Below are positions 23,635-35,528 of a stretch of 64,000 nt of DNA, in pieces. The DNA comes from Chrysomallon squamiferum (taxonomy: Eukaryota > Mollusca > Gastropoda > Neomphalida > Peltospiridae): positions 6,619,280 through 6,683,279 of the forward strand of contig CM022677.1 of the NCBI GenBank assembly GCA_012295275.1, written 5' to 3'. The first letter of the stretch is position 1; every line of letters begins with the position of its first letter. The position numbers and the translations under genes were made by a program. The notes beneath the pieces are model-generated. The model was not told where the DNA came from, did not search any database, and worked only from the letters and a program-made list of their open reading frames with translations.

Positions 23635-24519
23635 GTATTTAAATACATTATTCATTGTAAACCTTTCCATTTTATATCAGTTTTAAATAATTCTATGCAA
23701 AATATTTTCTCATATCCTGAATTAAACCACGTATTTGAAAATATAATACATTTGTATTTTTGTAAAATGATTTACTGAAAATTAATTTGCAAGACAGCCT
23801 AATAGAGTAGTGAACAGAACATTTGTATAAATTTGTAATTTGATGTTATTAATATTTCACTCTAATCTGAAATACATACATTTAATACATTTAATACATA
23901 CATTTAATTAATTTACTTGGTAGGGCTAAAGATATTTACATTATTTTGAAATTTATTAGGATGGAATTTTGGTGGATTTGAAAAGTGCATAAATTGGCTT
24001 GAAAGATTTAGCTTCTTTTGTTATTTTATCACATGCATGTGTAATCTTGTCTTTGTTTTAAATATATTTTAAAAATACCTAAATGATTCATACCATTAGA
24101 ATACCATTTTCTTACTGTCTAATACAATAGCTGTATAGGTTAAAAATGTTTACTTAATATTCCTGGCAGTCTTCTTAAACTGGACTAAAAGTCTAAAACA
24201 CAGTGTAAATATCAAATTTCACCAAGTTACAGAAGTATTCAAATACATTCAAACATATTTTTCATAATCTGTTTTATTGATGTCTTGCTATATTAATCCT
24301 TTTATATAAAAGTTAAAAACATAATGTTAATCTGATTGCAAATAAGAATATAAAAACATTTAATAAATTATTTTTATTAAAAGTATATGGAAAAAATAAA
24401 AATATAGACTAAAACTCTTCTTGCTAAGACAGAGAACTGCAGTTAGAGCTGACAACAAAAATACTACTTGCACTTTATTTTATGTTTTGTTTATTAATGA
24501 ATATTATATTTTGTTGTAG

Positions 24520-24687
24520 GATGCTAGACAACAGATTCAAGCTGCCTTAGCCAGCACTTCAGTTGAAAATGTTGTAAGACCCATTTTCAGACAAAGTTCA
24601 CTAGATCACCAGAATGCTATTACATCACAGTCTTCCCTGTCCAGAGAAAGCTCAACACTTTCAAGAGAAAATCTGTCTGAAATGTAA
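24520..24687 (+). CDS. Next exon of the IRAG/JAW1-like gene, with an internal donor or a terminal stop
   Basis: Begins after TTTTGTTGTAG in phase 0, continuing the helix as DARQQIQAALASTSVENV. Two outcomes are possible. A GTAAGA donor at 24574 would end the exon after 18 codons, again in phase 0, leading to the exon at 25532. Without splicing, the frame runs on through a Ser-rich tail (including SQSSLSRESSTLSRENLSEM) to TAA at 24685-24687. The clean frame on both routes suggests alternative 3' ends. Confidence 0.5.
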   Translation, partial: DARQQIQAALASTSVENVVRPIFRQSSLDHQNAITSQSSLSRESSTLSRENLSEM

Positions 24688-24904
24688 TTTGAATTTCTAA
24701 CACTCAGTGATCTCCAAGAGACTGCATTGTCAATGTGATCAGAACATCCAGTGTACACATTGTACTTCATAGCAGCTTGCACTGTTTTTATCATTGATGT
24801 GTGCTTGGTTATTCTAATTTTTCTCACTGAAAGAGGAATGGAGATTCATCACTGCTATGGAATGCCATCTTTGTAAATAAGCTAAAATTAATGTTATAGT
24901 GCAT

Positions 24905-25425
24905 AGGGGTGTTAGTATTTTTATATTATTTAAATCAGGGGAAAATGAAGGGTTTGCTGGCAGGGTATCAGTGTGTAAATATATTTAACATTTTGTAATT
25001 AAGGGTTTGATTATATGTAAAAAAACAATAAAACTGATTATTTTATGTTTTTATTTTATATATTATTTAAATTGGTGGAAATTCAAGGGTTTGCTGAGGG
25101 TAATGAATGTAAATATAATTGAAGATTGTCTAATTAGGGGTAGTCAGAATTTTTTTTTTTAAAAACCAATGAAACAAAAAGAAACAATTTTATTTCTTTA
25201 TATTATTTAAATCAGGGAAAATCAATGTTTTGCTGGGGATAATCAACGTAAATTGAAAATTATGTAATTAGGGTAATTAGAAGTTTTTATAAAAAACAAA
25301 GAAAAAAGTGTTTTCTTTATATTTAAATCAGGGGCAATCAAAGGTTTGCTGGGCGTAAGCAATGTGAATATAATTGAAGATTATGTAAATAGGGGTAGTT
25401 AAAAATGTTTTATTTTAATATTTAT
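24905..25425 (+). repeat. Minisatellite of about 120-bp units, array 1 (four copies)
   Basis: Units start near TATTATTTAAATCAGGG, then carry a GGTTTGCTGGG core, AATATAATTGAAGATTATG and a short poly-T/poly-A tail. Copies start at about 24925, 25060, 25200 and 25318. A second array of two units is at 27325-27545. It lies between the 24520 and 25532 exons. Confidence 0.75.
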
Positions 25426-25531
25426 TTCCATATTCAATGCATTAGAGGTGGTACAAAAATGTTAGTTAAAAATTAGTTATTTGACTAAAATGCCTCACAT
25501 TTTTTGACAACGAATTCTTTTCAATTTACAG

Positions 25532-25687
25532 GTTGAAACTGTCAAGTCCATGTCAGATTTTGTATTTCTTTTAAACACTTGGTCAATGACAGAGTTTTTC
25601 AGATCTCACTGTCTTCCTTACAGTACAAGAAAGGTCAGTGCTGAAGATTCAGAGGAGAATTCACAGTTTTATGGATTTCAGCTTTGA
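25532..25687 (+). CDS. Putative exon of the IRAG/JAW1-like gene, 34 codons to a donor or 51 to a stop
   Basis: Acceptor TCAATTTACAG, phase 0. It begins VETVKSMSDFVFLLNTWSMT. A GTCAGT donor at 25634 would end the exon in phase 0 after YSTRK and lead to 26047. Read through, it continues VSAEDSEENSQFYGFQL and stops at TGA 25685-25687. As at 24520, both routes are open. Confidence 0.45.
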   Translation, partial: VETVKSMSDFVFLLNTWSMTEFFRSHCLPYSTRKVSAEDSEENSQFYGFQL

Positions 25688-26046
25688 GAAATATTAGTGG
25701 TATTTGTATTATTATTATTATTATTACATTTTCATGTTATGTTTGTATTGCTTAACTTTAACATATTTTTCATTCTTCTTGTTTAGTATTAGAAACTCTT
25801 TCATAAAGAAATATTTTCACTTATCTTTATGAATTTAGATTATAAAAGACCCTTTTTTAAGTTGACCAGAATTTAAAATTTACAGTTTGTATTGATCCTG
25901 TTCTTTTAGAGATCTAAATTTATATTTAAATTATTTGTTATTTATTATTAAACCCTATTATAATAATTTCTTTCTAACATTACAGACAATTAAACTCAAT
26001 GGAAAAATACTTATTATTTTATTAAATTTTATTATTGTATCTACAG

Positions 26047-26166
26047 GAAAGACATTATTCTGGAATCAACTTCAGTTACAAGAATATGGAGAAGACTATA
26101 CAGGTTGCTTCAAACAGTTTAGATATCTACTATATAGACCAAGTTTCCAGACAGAGAAATTGTTGA
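26047..26166 (+). CDS. Putative last exon of the IRAG/JAW1-like gene
   Basis: Acceptor TTGTATCTACAG, entered in phase 0: ERHYSGINFSYKNMEKTIQV, continuing about 19 codons to TGA at 26164-26166. There is no membrane segment at the end, whereas JAW1/IRAG2 is tail-anchored (family knowledge), so either the true C-terminus lies elsewhere or this is a different protein. Two other frames over the same bases are also open for more than 20 codons, which lowers confidence. Confidence 0.35.
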   Translation, partial: ERHYSGINFSYKNMEKTIQVASNSLDIYYIDQVSRQRNC

Positions 26167-27324
26167 CAATATACATCAGTGTTGATTGATTGTTCTCCAA
26201 TAGTTAACAGTGGATGATTCTTGATTATTATGTAATGAAACAAAAAAATTCCACTATAATGACTAAGGACACTGCAAAAACTCGGTGCACTTCTACTTTA
26301 CAGATTAGTGCAGAAAAAATGAAAAGATGTGGAGCAATGATATTTACACATAGACAACAAGCAGGTTCCAGCTCAAAGTTGTTTTCAACTGACGGCGCCC
26401 TTAGTCTTTGTTTATACCACAAAGGGACACATGTCTGAGTTAAAGAGCTTGAGTGGAAATTCATTAGGTAACAAATTATTTTTGTATTTTTCAGTAAAAA
26501 ATTATTTTTTAATACAGAATATTAAAATGGAAGCTTGCAAATATTTGAGATTTATTATGTTTATTTTTGTTACTATACACATACACAGGAGGAAAAATAA
26601 CACTTGCTAATAGCTTCTTGTATTTTATAGTAGTAAACAGTTGTGTTATTATTTGTGTCAGAGATGTAATTAGCACCAAAAACATTGGCAGCAATAGCAG
26701 TAATAGTAGCAATAGCATCAGCAGTAGTAATTATAACAGCTACTACTGTATCAAAAAACCCAGCTAGAAACAGTAGTAGTAGTAATAATAATAATAATAG
26801 CTAACCTTGTAGGATATTGATAATAAAAACTAATGTAGTAGTGTGGTAAAGGAGTTATCATAACTGTAGTTGTAGTAGGTAGTAGTAGCAGCAGTAGTAA
26901 TAATAATAATAGCAGCTATGTAGTTTTAATAGAGGTGCAGTAGGAACAGTAGTTGTAGTTGCAATAGATTTTTTGAATGCTCTATTCCACATTTTCTGAT
27001 ACACAGGAATAGTATAATTGCTAGATCAATTTTTAATACTAGCTCCTGTTAAATAAAGTAATTAATTATTCGATGTATTAATTTAAAACAGGTGATAAAT
27101 TAGTAACAGCTGTAGTTAAATTATATTTTCTTTTTACAATATTTTTGTTATTTTTAATTAATTACTTTTTATATTTGTTACAATTTTGCTGTTGAATTTG
27201 ATTTTTTAATTCATTGTTACTGTTTCTTGGTAAATAAAAAAAGAGATACAAAATTTTGTACTTAGAAGTAATTCGAATTTGTTTATAAAAAAAAATACAC
27301 AAAAAACATTTCTTCTATCTTTTT
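26167..27324. other. Downstream AT-rich stretch with AGT/AAT-type cryptic repeats
   Basis: 26200-26450 is slightly richer in GC and has short overlapping frames, perhaps 3' UTR or old exon sequence, but none with good splice context. 26680-26960 is a cryptic repeat made of AGTAAT/AGCAGT pieces. Confidence 0.4.
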
Positions 27325-27545
27325 TTTAAATATTATTTAAATCAGAGGAAAATCAAAAGTTTGCTGGCGTAATCAATGTAAATATAATTGAAGATTATGT
27401 AATTAGGGGTAATCTGAATTTTTTATGAAAAAAAAGAAAAGGATTTTGTTTTCTTTTTATTATTTAAATCTGGAGAAATCAAGGGTTTGCTGGGGATAAT
27501 CATTGTCTAAATATTTTTAAAATGATGTAATTATGGATCTTCAAG
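27325..27545 (+). repeat. Minisatellite of about 120-bp units, array 2 (two copies)
   Basis: Units start near TATTATTTAAATCAGAGG and TATTATTTAAATCTGGAG, followed by the GGTTTGCTGG or AGTTTGCTGG core seen in array 1 at 24905-25425. Confidence 0.7.
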
Positions 27546-29047
27546 TTGAAATTACTGAAAAACCTGGACGGATAGTAAAAGTTAAATATAGTTAAAACTT
27601 TTTAATTTTCAGTTCTTTCTGTTTCCCATTTTAGAATAATATATTTCTGTAAGGAATGTTTAAAACTAGGAAATAATAATTTAAAAATGATAGAAAAAAA
27701 CTAAAAATAAAAAAAAAGAGAGAAAAAATGTACATAAATGAAATTTGTCCGAGTAATTTATAATTTGCTGTTTACATTTTGGAAATATTCAAAACATTAG
27801 TTCAAAAATGTGCAAATGGAAATGTCTTCTAATTATTTTATAATCTGTATTTTCTCTTTAATTCAATTAACAAACTAGGAAAAAAATAAAATAAAATAAA
27901 ATAAAATAAATAAATAAAGAAAGAAAGAAAAGAAAAGAAAAGAACATTAATCTCTTTAAAAAATGAAGTACAATTTTGTATTTAATATATTTCCAAGCTG
28001 CATGGAAATTAAAGCTGATTTGTTTGTACAAAAATTCAAATTACAGATTCAAATTTTCATTTTTTATTCTAAGATATATTATAAGATTATGCAAATTCAG
28101 TACTTTGAATATTTTTAGTAATGTTTGGAGTTTTTGCCTAACAGTAAAATATAGCCAGGTTATGTTACAATATTTAAAAAAAAAAGAAAATAGTATTTGT
28201 TCTTAACTGATTTAAATCCTGACATTTGAAAATTCAAACTCATTGCATCTTATCTAAAAACTAATGAAAATGGAAAATATTTCTGAAATTGTTTCAGTTT
28301 CTTAACATTAAAAATGTTAAGGCATATTCAAATAATTTAAAACAAAAATAAATAAATAAAGAATGGCCTTTGAGTGTTTTTATTTTTATTATGTATATAT
28401 TGATCAAAGTTTTGTGTATTTATTGTCAACTAGCAAAAGATAATCTGACAATCATTATTAATATATATATACCTCTCTCTTTCTCGCTCTCTCCACACTC
28501 AGTCTTTTTTGTATATTTACAAACACGTTAAAGTTATATCCCTTAGCAGTGTCAAGCCAAATTTGATTTGCTACATTTAGATGAATTAGCTCATTCTTTA
28601 AAATGATTTAGAACAAAATATTTCAATAGTACCATATATTTACTCCAACAGTTTATAAAGAGCCAATTTCCATTATTTGTTTGTTTATTTGAGTTATTAT
28701 TATTACTTAATTAATTATTGTAAAATTCCTATTTTGCTAAAAACTATTTTTTTTCGATTTGTCCCTTGAATAAAAAAAATGAAATTTTCATATAAATTGT
28801 GAGCAGTCAAGATCACTCTGCATGATGTTACTAATCAAACTGAAGTTTGTTAAATAAGAAATATAATTACAATAACATTTTAAGACAAAACTAAAGACCA
28901 CTTTTTTCACAATGAATTCTAATAATGAATTATAGTGACATATGCCTTTAAGATTTTGTACTATGAACCGATTTTACTTTTATTTGATACTGTCACAGGC
29001 TGTCATAATGACGCCATAATCAAGCAAATTAATTTTTAATTCTTTAA

Positions 29048-29098
<51 letters not shown>

Positions 29099-30089
29099 GA
29101 TTATAATTATAGACATACATAATTTCATTTTCATTTCTTTAAAATAAAAATGACTGCAAATCTATTTTAAAAAAGACTTGGTTTTAATAGAGCTAAAATT
29201 ATTTTTTTAATCTGATTAATTTCAGCTATCTACAAATATTTTTTAATGTCAATAAAAATAATTCAAAATCAAGACAATAATATAAGAATAAATCATTGAA
29301 ATAATCCAATTAATAATTCTGTTTTTTATCTCTATTTTTATCTAATTTTTCTTGGGTTTTTTGAAAAGACAACAACAATCAAAACACTTGGAACTTGTAT
29401 TTACTTTTACATAAACAAGGACACTGTCTTTCACATGCAGCAGTTATTTGACAACAAACACTTTAACTCTTTCTCACAGATAACATGTACGTACCAACTC
29501 ATCCTTTCACATTCACATCTGTCTATCTCTCTGTATCTATGTCGATTTCTCGTACATACCCATGCCTCAGATAACACAACAATTATAATTTCCTTCAGTA
29601 CACATATACACATACACTCATACACAACTTGTGTGTACATATATATATATATATATATATACCCATTTTCTTTTTCTAACAGCCGAACACATATACCCAC
29701 GTCTGTTCGTGTGTTTCTCTGTCAATCCATGAATTCCACAGTTTTAATAATTTTTCTGTCGCCGCCTGCTTCTTTCTTTGAACAGTCCAAACTATTATTA
29801 TTATTATTGTTCTATCTATATCTTTGTGCATCTCGATTATGTCATCAGTTTTACAGTCTACCACGTAAAACAAGTTTCCGAGGCGAAGACACTGTTAAAT
29901 AAAAAATACAGGAAAAGGTGAAGAATTTGAAATAAATATGAAATATCATATTATTTTTCCTGATTCTACATTTTGGTTTATAAACTGCGCTGCTCGATAA
30001 GCTTAATGTTTTTTTTTTTTTAATTGTTTACTACTGATAATATCTTTTCATGGCCCTCTAAAACAAATTTTATAAAACTATACATGTAT

Positions 30090-30120
<31 letters not shown>

Positions 30121-30240
30121 TATATATATTTTTTTGTTGTTGAGAAATACAGAGGGCCTTTCAAATAAACCATATTTTTAAATATGGTAACCAATATTAT
30201 ACCAGTTAATCTTTAATTTCTGTGTATAATATTATATTTA
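27546..30240. other. AT-rich non-coding stretch
   Basis: Contains AAAT/GAAA runs at about 27885-27945, a short CT run near 28475, (TTA)n at 29046-29097, an (AT)n run at about 29638-29661 and (TTTA)n at about 30088-30120. The 155-codon open frame near 29435-29902 runs through CA/TA-rich sequence and overlaps competing frames on the other strand; it is not called. Confidence 0.5.
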
Positions 30241-30244
30241 ATTT

Positions 30245-32655
30245 GGATGAGCGTAGTTTTCTGAAGATAATTTGAGACTGCTCGACAGAATTTACATTTT
30301 TATTTATTACCAGCTGTGCAGCTTAAACGACTAAACAGACTGAGCGGAAATTACGTTCCATCTTAGTAAAAAAAACCACTGCTTACATCGATATTTTATT
30401 ACGTTCACCTTTGATTTGCATCATAACAAATATATATATATAAACTGTCAATATAATCTAGGATCCAGCTAAAGGAATATCATCGGCTTTTCAAGAATAA
30501 TCTTGAAAACTGCGCTCATGTTGACATCATTTATTATCAACGTATTATCAACAAAAATGAATGGATTCTTATAAACTAAAAGCTCAGTTTTCAGCATCAT
30601 TCAGAGCTTTTTAGTGAAATCTGTTCTGCTGTTAATCAAATATCACATTTATATGGATCTGACCTGTTAATTATATAGTGGCATTCAGCGTTGGACTTGT
30701 AAATTCCGAAATAAATAACTTAATGACTAGATATACAGGGGAAGCCACTCTATTGTGACAATATTTTTCTCTTAAACTGAGTTACAGTTTCATCTCTACA
30801 AAAAAAAAAAAAAAAGAAAATTAATACTGAACACATGAGAAGTTACACTTTACTTGAATCACAGAATTTGATTTTGCAAAACAATTACGCGACGTAATTC
30901 ACGTTTTATACATAAAACCAGCGACGTTTATATCATAAATTGATACTGAATGAAAATAATGTGATGTTTTACTATGTTTTACCTGTATTTTGCATCATAA
31001 ACAATACTGATAATTTCACTTACAGTTACATTTTATTCTACTAGGAGATGTCTGCTGTATTAATATTATAATTTATAAGTTATGTCGTAAAAAAACACAA
31101 AAAAACAACGACAACATGCCTATCCATACGTCTTCTACAAAACTTTAAGAATATTTTGTAAAGAACAGAATAGTATAACTTTAAAACCTAGCTGCTACCT
31201 TAATGGAATCTCAGCAATTTATATTCGAGAATTAATGACATAAATATCATATTTAGTTTCTAGGAGCGTATTTTTCTGAAGATAATTTGAGAACGCTGGA
31301 CAGAATTTACGTTTTAATTTACTACCAGCAGTTTACAGGAATAAATTGAGACAATGAGCGAAAATTACCTGAATCTTATAATAACTGTACTGCTGTTTAA
31401 CTGATGTTTTTACACGTCATTATCAAAACACATTTAAAATATCAAGAATTTTTGTAGTTTACCTCGAAAATTAATATTTCATTGTATTAGATCACCTCTG
31501 AATACAATAATAATAATAGATAAATATAGATAAAATACAGAATGACTGAGTGAAAATACATTAATAAGTTTCCCTTTTCCCAGGCTTATTTCTGTACAAA
31601 ACTGAATATTTTGGTAATTATATTCTTATTTTATAGTAGAAATATTTCCTTTCAGAAAATTAACTGATATACTTTCTCTTAACAATAGGAAAAGTCAGAC
31701 AGGCACGAGTTATCTGCAGAAAATTATTCATCTTATCAAGTTAACGCCGTTTTTAATAAAATATATCAAAATCTTCTGTGCTGTAACTGAAAATAACATT
31801 TTATTTTTCGACTATGTCAAGGTTATCAAAATTTAGTTTAAGAAACGGCGCAATGTTGTTTTCTGTTACTTACCCCCATATTATTGTGAAACACGGCGCT
31901 GTATAATGTCAAACATTTTGTATTTAACAATCAGAGAATACAGAAAAGAAAGGTGATATACGGTTATTAAAATCAAATAACGCCGTATAAATACAGTAAA
32001 TATTTCATTTTTATTTATCAAAAAAAAAAAATATGTTTAGTAGGAGCGCAGTTAATATGACAGAATGTAGAATCAGTTAAATCGAGAATTATGGAACAGG
32101 TTAAGTGATAAAAAAATTAAACTTTAATAACAACTAAGGAATTGTGTGAGTATATGTGCGTCATTATTATTATTATTTTTTTTTTTTTTTTCAATTTATT
32201 TATTATATATTACAGGAAAATACGAGTATCTCTGTATAATATAAACGGTATTAAGATTGCAGATGGAGAGAAGGCTTTTAGAGTCACAACGGTTATACTG
32301 ACAAACTGAGAATTACATTTCTACAGATATCTGAAGAAAGACTGCGCGTCGGAATTTACGTTGTATTCACTGTCAGTATTTTTATGATTAACATGACATA
32401 TGATTAAATTGAGGTTTATCTGTAGTAATGTTATTATTATTATTATTATTAAAAATTATAAATGAGTACTGAGGTGTGTGTTGGATTGTAGTGGGATTTT
32501 TTTGTTTTTTGATATATTAAAAATAATAATAATAAAATAAAATAAATAAAATAAAATAAATAAAATAAAATAAAGAAGAAGTCCTTAATAATAATAATAA
32601 TAAAAAAATAAAATAAATAAAATAAAATAAATAAAATAAAATAAAGAAGAAGTCC

Positions 32656-32691
<36 letters not shown>

Positions 32692-33700
32692 TTAATGAAA
32701 CATTATTATAGCTGAAACTCAGTTTATTCATTTACACAACAGTACTCACATTAATATATTTATTCTCAACTTGTTAATGTTACCGTTCTGACTCTAGAAG
32801 ACTGTACTTACAGATAATAAACTGTGATAGATAATAAAATGTATCTCACCTGTCTCTGTTTTGTAGCCTTTACGTTTTACAATATTTGTTAAATATGTTG
32901 TGTAAACCACATTAATTTAAAGCGATCAAGCATTTCACTTTAAAAAGGTATATGTTGATTCATACCATCAGTCTGTAATTAATCTTCACTTTTTGTCTAA
33001 AAGTCTAATTTTCTGAGAACTTGAATGTCACAACAGTAATTATCCTTTAGTTCCTAGCAGTAGTGTAAATTAATATACTTTAATAGGATGAATCATTTTC
33101 TGCAAATGTATTTAATGCAAAGTTTATAATTACTGCCAGTAGAGCTGTTTTAATGAATACATTGAGATTTGGTTTAAATAACCTATATTTTATATCATTT
33201 TTTCTCAGTCTCAATTCACGTTTATGAACAGTGCTCCTATTACAAAATAAACGGGATATCTCAAGGTTAAAATATACTGAAAAAGTTTAAAAAAAGAAAG
33301 AAAAGTCACGTTGTAGTCATTTATTCTCAAGTTATCAGAAGCGCAGTTTATACAACGAAAGTTAAAATCAACGAAAATAACTTAATATTTTATTAATTAC
33401 ATTAATAACTCTGAACATAATTTATTATTTAATATTACTATAGAAGGTCCTCCATATTTCTGATTATACTTTCCGGTTTCATAAGGAAGAGGCCACAAAT
33501 CTTACCACTGTTTCTGCATGACTGTAACGAGTTAAAAATCACGCGATAATAAATTTGTCACATAAACAGTGGTGGTGATTTTATCAGAAGGCTTTATTAC
33601 AGGAAAATGTGAGAATTAATTACAGGTGTATGATGGTAACAACTGAATACAGCAAATGGATCTTTCTGTCTGTCTGGTATATTACGTGACGCTGCACCTA
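30245..33700. repeat. Region of diverged repeat units with a GCGCAGTTT / TTCTGAAGATAATTTGAGA signature
   Basis: 30250-30365 and 31262-31385 share TTTTTCTGAAGATAATTTGAGA, then a GACAGAATTTAC block and a GAGCGRAAATTAC block. A third, weaker match is at about 32320-32370 (TCTGAAGAAAGACTGCGCG). Motifs like AAACTGCGCT, GCGCAGTTT and ACGGCGC recur across the whole stretch. Two nearly identical AAAT/AATAAT tracts at about 32520-32690 add a local duplication. No coding block is seen. Confidence 0.5.
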
Positions 33701-33959
33701 AAAAGAAAATATCTGATAATTCGTTTTTATCAATCTCAATTTAAATCATTTTTCAAAGAAAGATTTATTTGGGATCATCGTTATTTTCCGGCTGCCAAAA
33801 CTGTCGCATATTATGACATCTAAAATAATAATATGATGCTTGCTGAAGGACGAAGTTAGTTTCATTTTTACAACATCTTCGTCTTAGAATTTTGTTTATA
33901 CATGGTATAATTTGTTGATAGTGTAAAACTAATGACGTAAGGTAATTTTAATGCCAATA

Positions 33960-34730
33960 CCCCCAAACCTTAATTCTTACGCAAAGGCTACTTCTAATGA
34001 TGATGCTAAAATTATTTTTATTATTATTATAACATTCATAGTAATATTTACAATATCCCTAACATTGAGCCCTATCTCTAACTCTGACCTAAAACTATTT
34101 TCCACACTACCGTAATCCTAAGTCTAACCCAAACAATAACCCTAATCTTAACCCTAACCTAACCTAACCCTAGCTCAAATTCTAAACCTAATCCTAACTA
34201 AGTCCACAACGTGGATTTTTACATTAACGCTCCTCCTAATGGTGACCCTAAAATTATTTTGCATATTATCGTAACACTGATAATAATCTTTAAATAAACA
34301 TCACCTTAACCCTTACCCTAACCCGAAATTAACCCTAACCCTAACCTTTAATCCTAACCTAACCCTATCCCCGACTCTATCCCTAACACTAATACTAACT
34401 CTGATCATAAAACTGTTTTGCAGATTATCATAAAACTCATAATAAACTTTGAATAATCCTAACCCTAACCCTCATCCTAAAGCTAACCACAGCCGAACTT
34501 CTAAAGCTAATCTTACTCAAGTCCCGATCCTTGATTCTTAACGCTACTTCTAATCGTGAGCCTAAAATTATTTCCACATTATAATAACCTCATACTAAAA
34601 TTTACATAACCCGAGCCCGAACCCTAACCCTAACCTTCAGCCCTAACTCTGACGCTAAAGAAGTGCCTAACTTTAAATCTTATGCAAAGTCTATTTCTAA
34701 CCCTGACCCTAAAACTATTATTAAGGTTAT
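33960..34730 (+). repeat. Compound satellite with interspersed CCCTAA (telomere-type) clusters
   Basis: Clusters of CCTAACCCTAA-type sequence (about 34070-34200, 34310-34400, 34450-34500, 34610-34660) alternate with a second component of the form CTACTTCTAATNNTGANCCTAAAATTATTT followed by an ATTATCATAACACTCATAATA-like block. The second component recurs at about 33990, 34230, 34400, 34545 and 34690, giving units of about 150-240 bp. The CCCTAA units are heavily mutated, so this is an old interstitial or subtelomere-derived array, not a live telomere. Confidence 0.7.
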
Positions 34731-35328
34731 TTTATAGATTTAACTTTTTAGTCATTTGACCTACTTAAATATTGTTGTTGTTTTTTTGTTGTTTTTTCTT
34801 GCAGATTGGAGCAAACTTTGAGATGAACATCGAGAAGAAATTTTTTAATTATTTTTTTATTATGGTCCTTTTTCTTAACTTGTTTATACATTTTGCCTGT
34901 GTGGAGTCTATAGAAACAGATAACGTGTTTTCAGTTTAGTTAGGTAGTTAACGTGACTCAGTGCTTTTATTATTTATCGCTAACACGTGTTTCAATAACA
35001 AGCTGAACAACTTTCAGTACAGAATCCAGTTATTCATAAGCAAAGAAATTTAAATAGATGAAACACAGGACATTATCAATATCAAACATAGAAAAATTTG
35101 ATAATAAAGGAATTATCATTATTATTATAATTATTACATGAATTTTATTTCAAATATTTTAAATTACATTAAACCATTAAACCAAGTGTTTCCTCTGTAC
35201 CTAGTGTTATCTTGAATACAACAAAGGTTAAAGATTTATTTTAAGAAGTGTTTTATCTGGGTCAGTCACGCGGTCAGCAGATTGTTGTAGAGAGAAATAT
35301 TTGATATCAGGTCTGTACTCATTAAATC
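34731..35328. other. AT-rich stretch before the gap
   Basis: Nothing recognised. An acceptor-like TTTTTCTTGCAG at about 34793-34804 is not followed by a convincing open frame. Confidence 0.5.
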
Positions 35329-35528
35329 NNNNNNNNNNNNNNNNNNNNNNNNNNNNNNNNNNNNNNNNNNNNNNNNNNNNNNNNNNNNNNNNNNNNNNNN
35401 NNNNNNNNNNNNNNNNNNNNNNNNNNNNNNNNNNNNNNNNNNNNNNNNNNNNNNNNNNNNNNNNNNNNNNNNNNNNNNNNNNNNNNNNNNNNNNNNNNNN
35501 NNNNNNNNNNNNNNNNNNNNNNNNNNNN
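35329..35528. other. Assembly gap (200 N)
   Basis: A run of exactly 200 N. The round length suggests a default gap size, so the true distance is unknown. The right flank resumes in AAT/AAC-rich sequence, a likely cause of the break. Confidence 0.98.

Noticed and set aside
29435-29902. Plus-strand 155-codon frame
   Set aside because: Composed of CA/TA-rich and T-rich sequence with His/Ile/Tyr repeats, and overlapped by minus-strand frames of similar quality.
34060-34700. Active telomere end
   Set aside because: The CCCTAA units are short, mutated and interrupted, and normal sequence continues on both sides.
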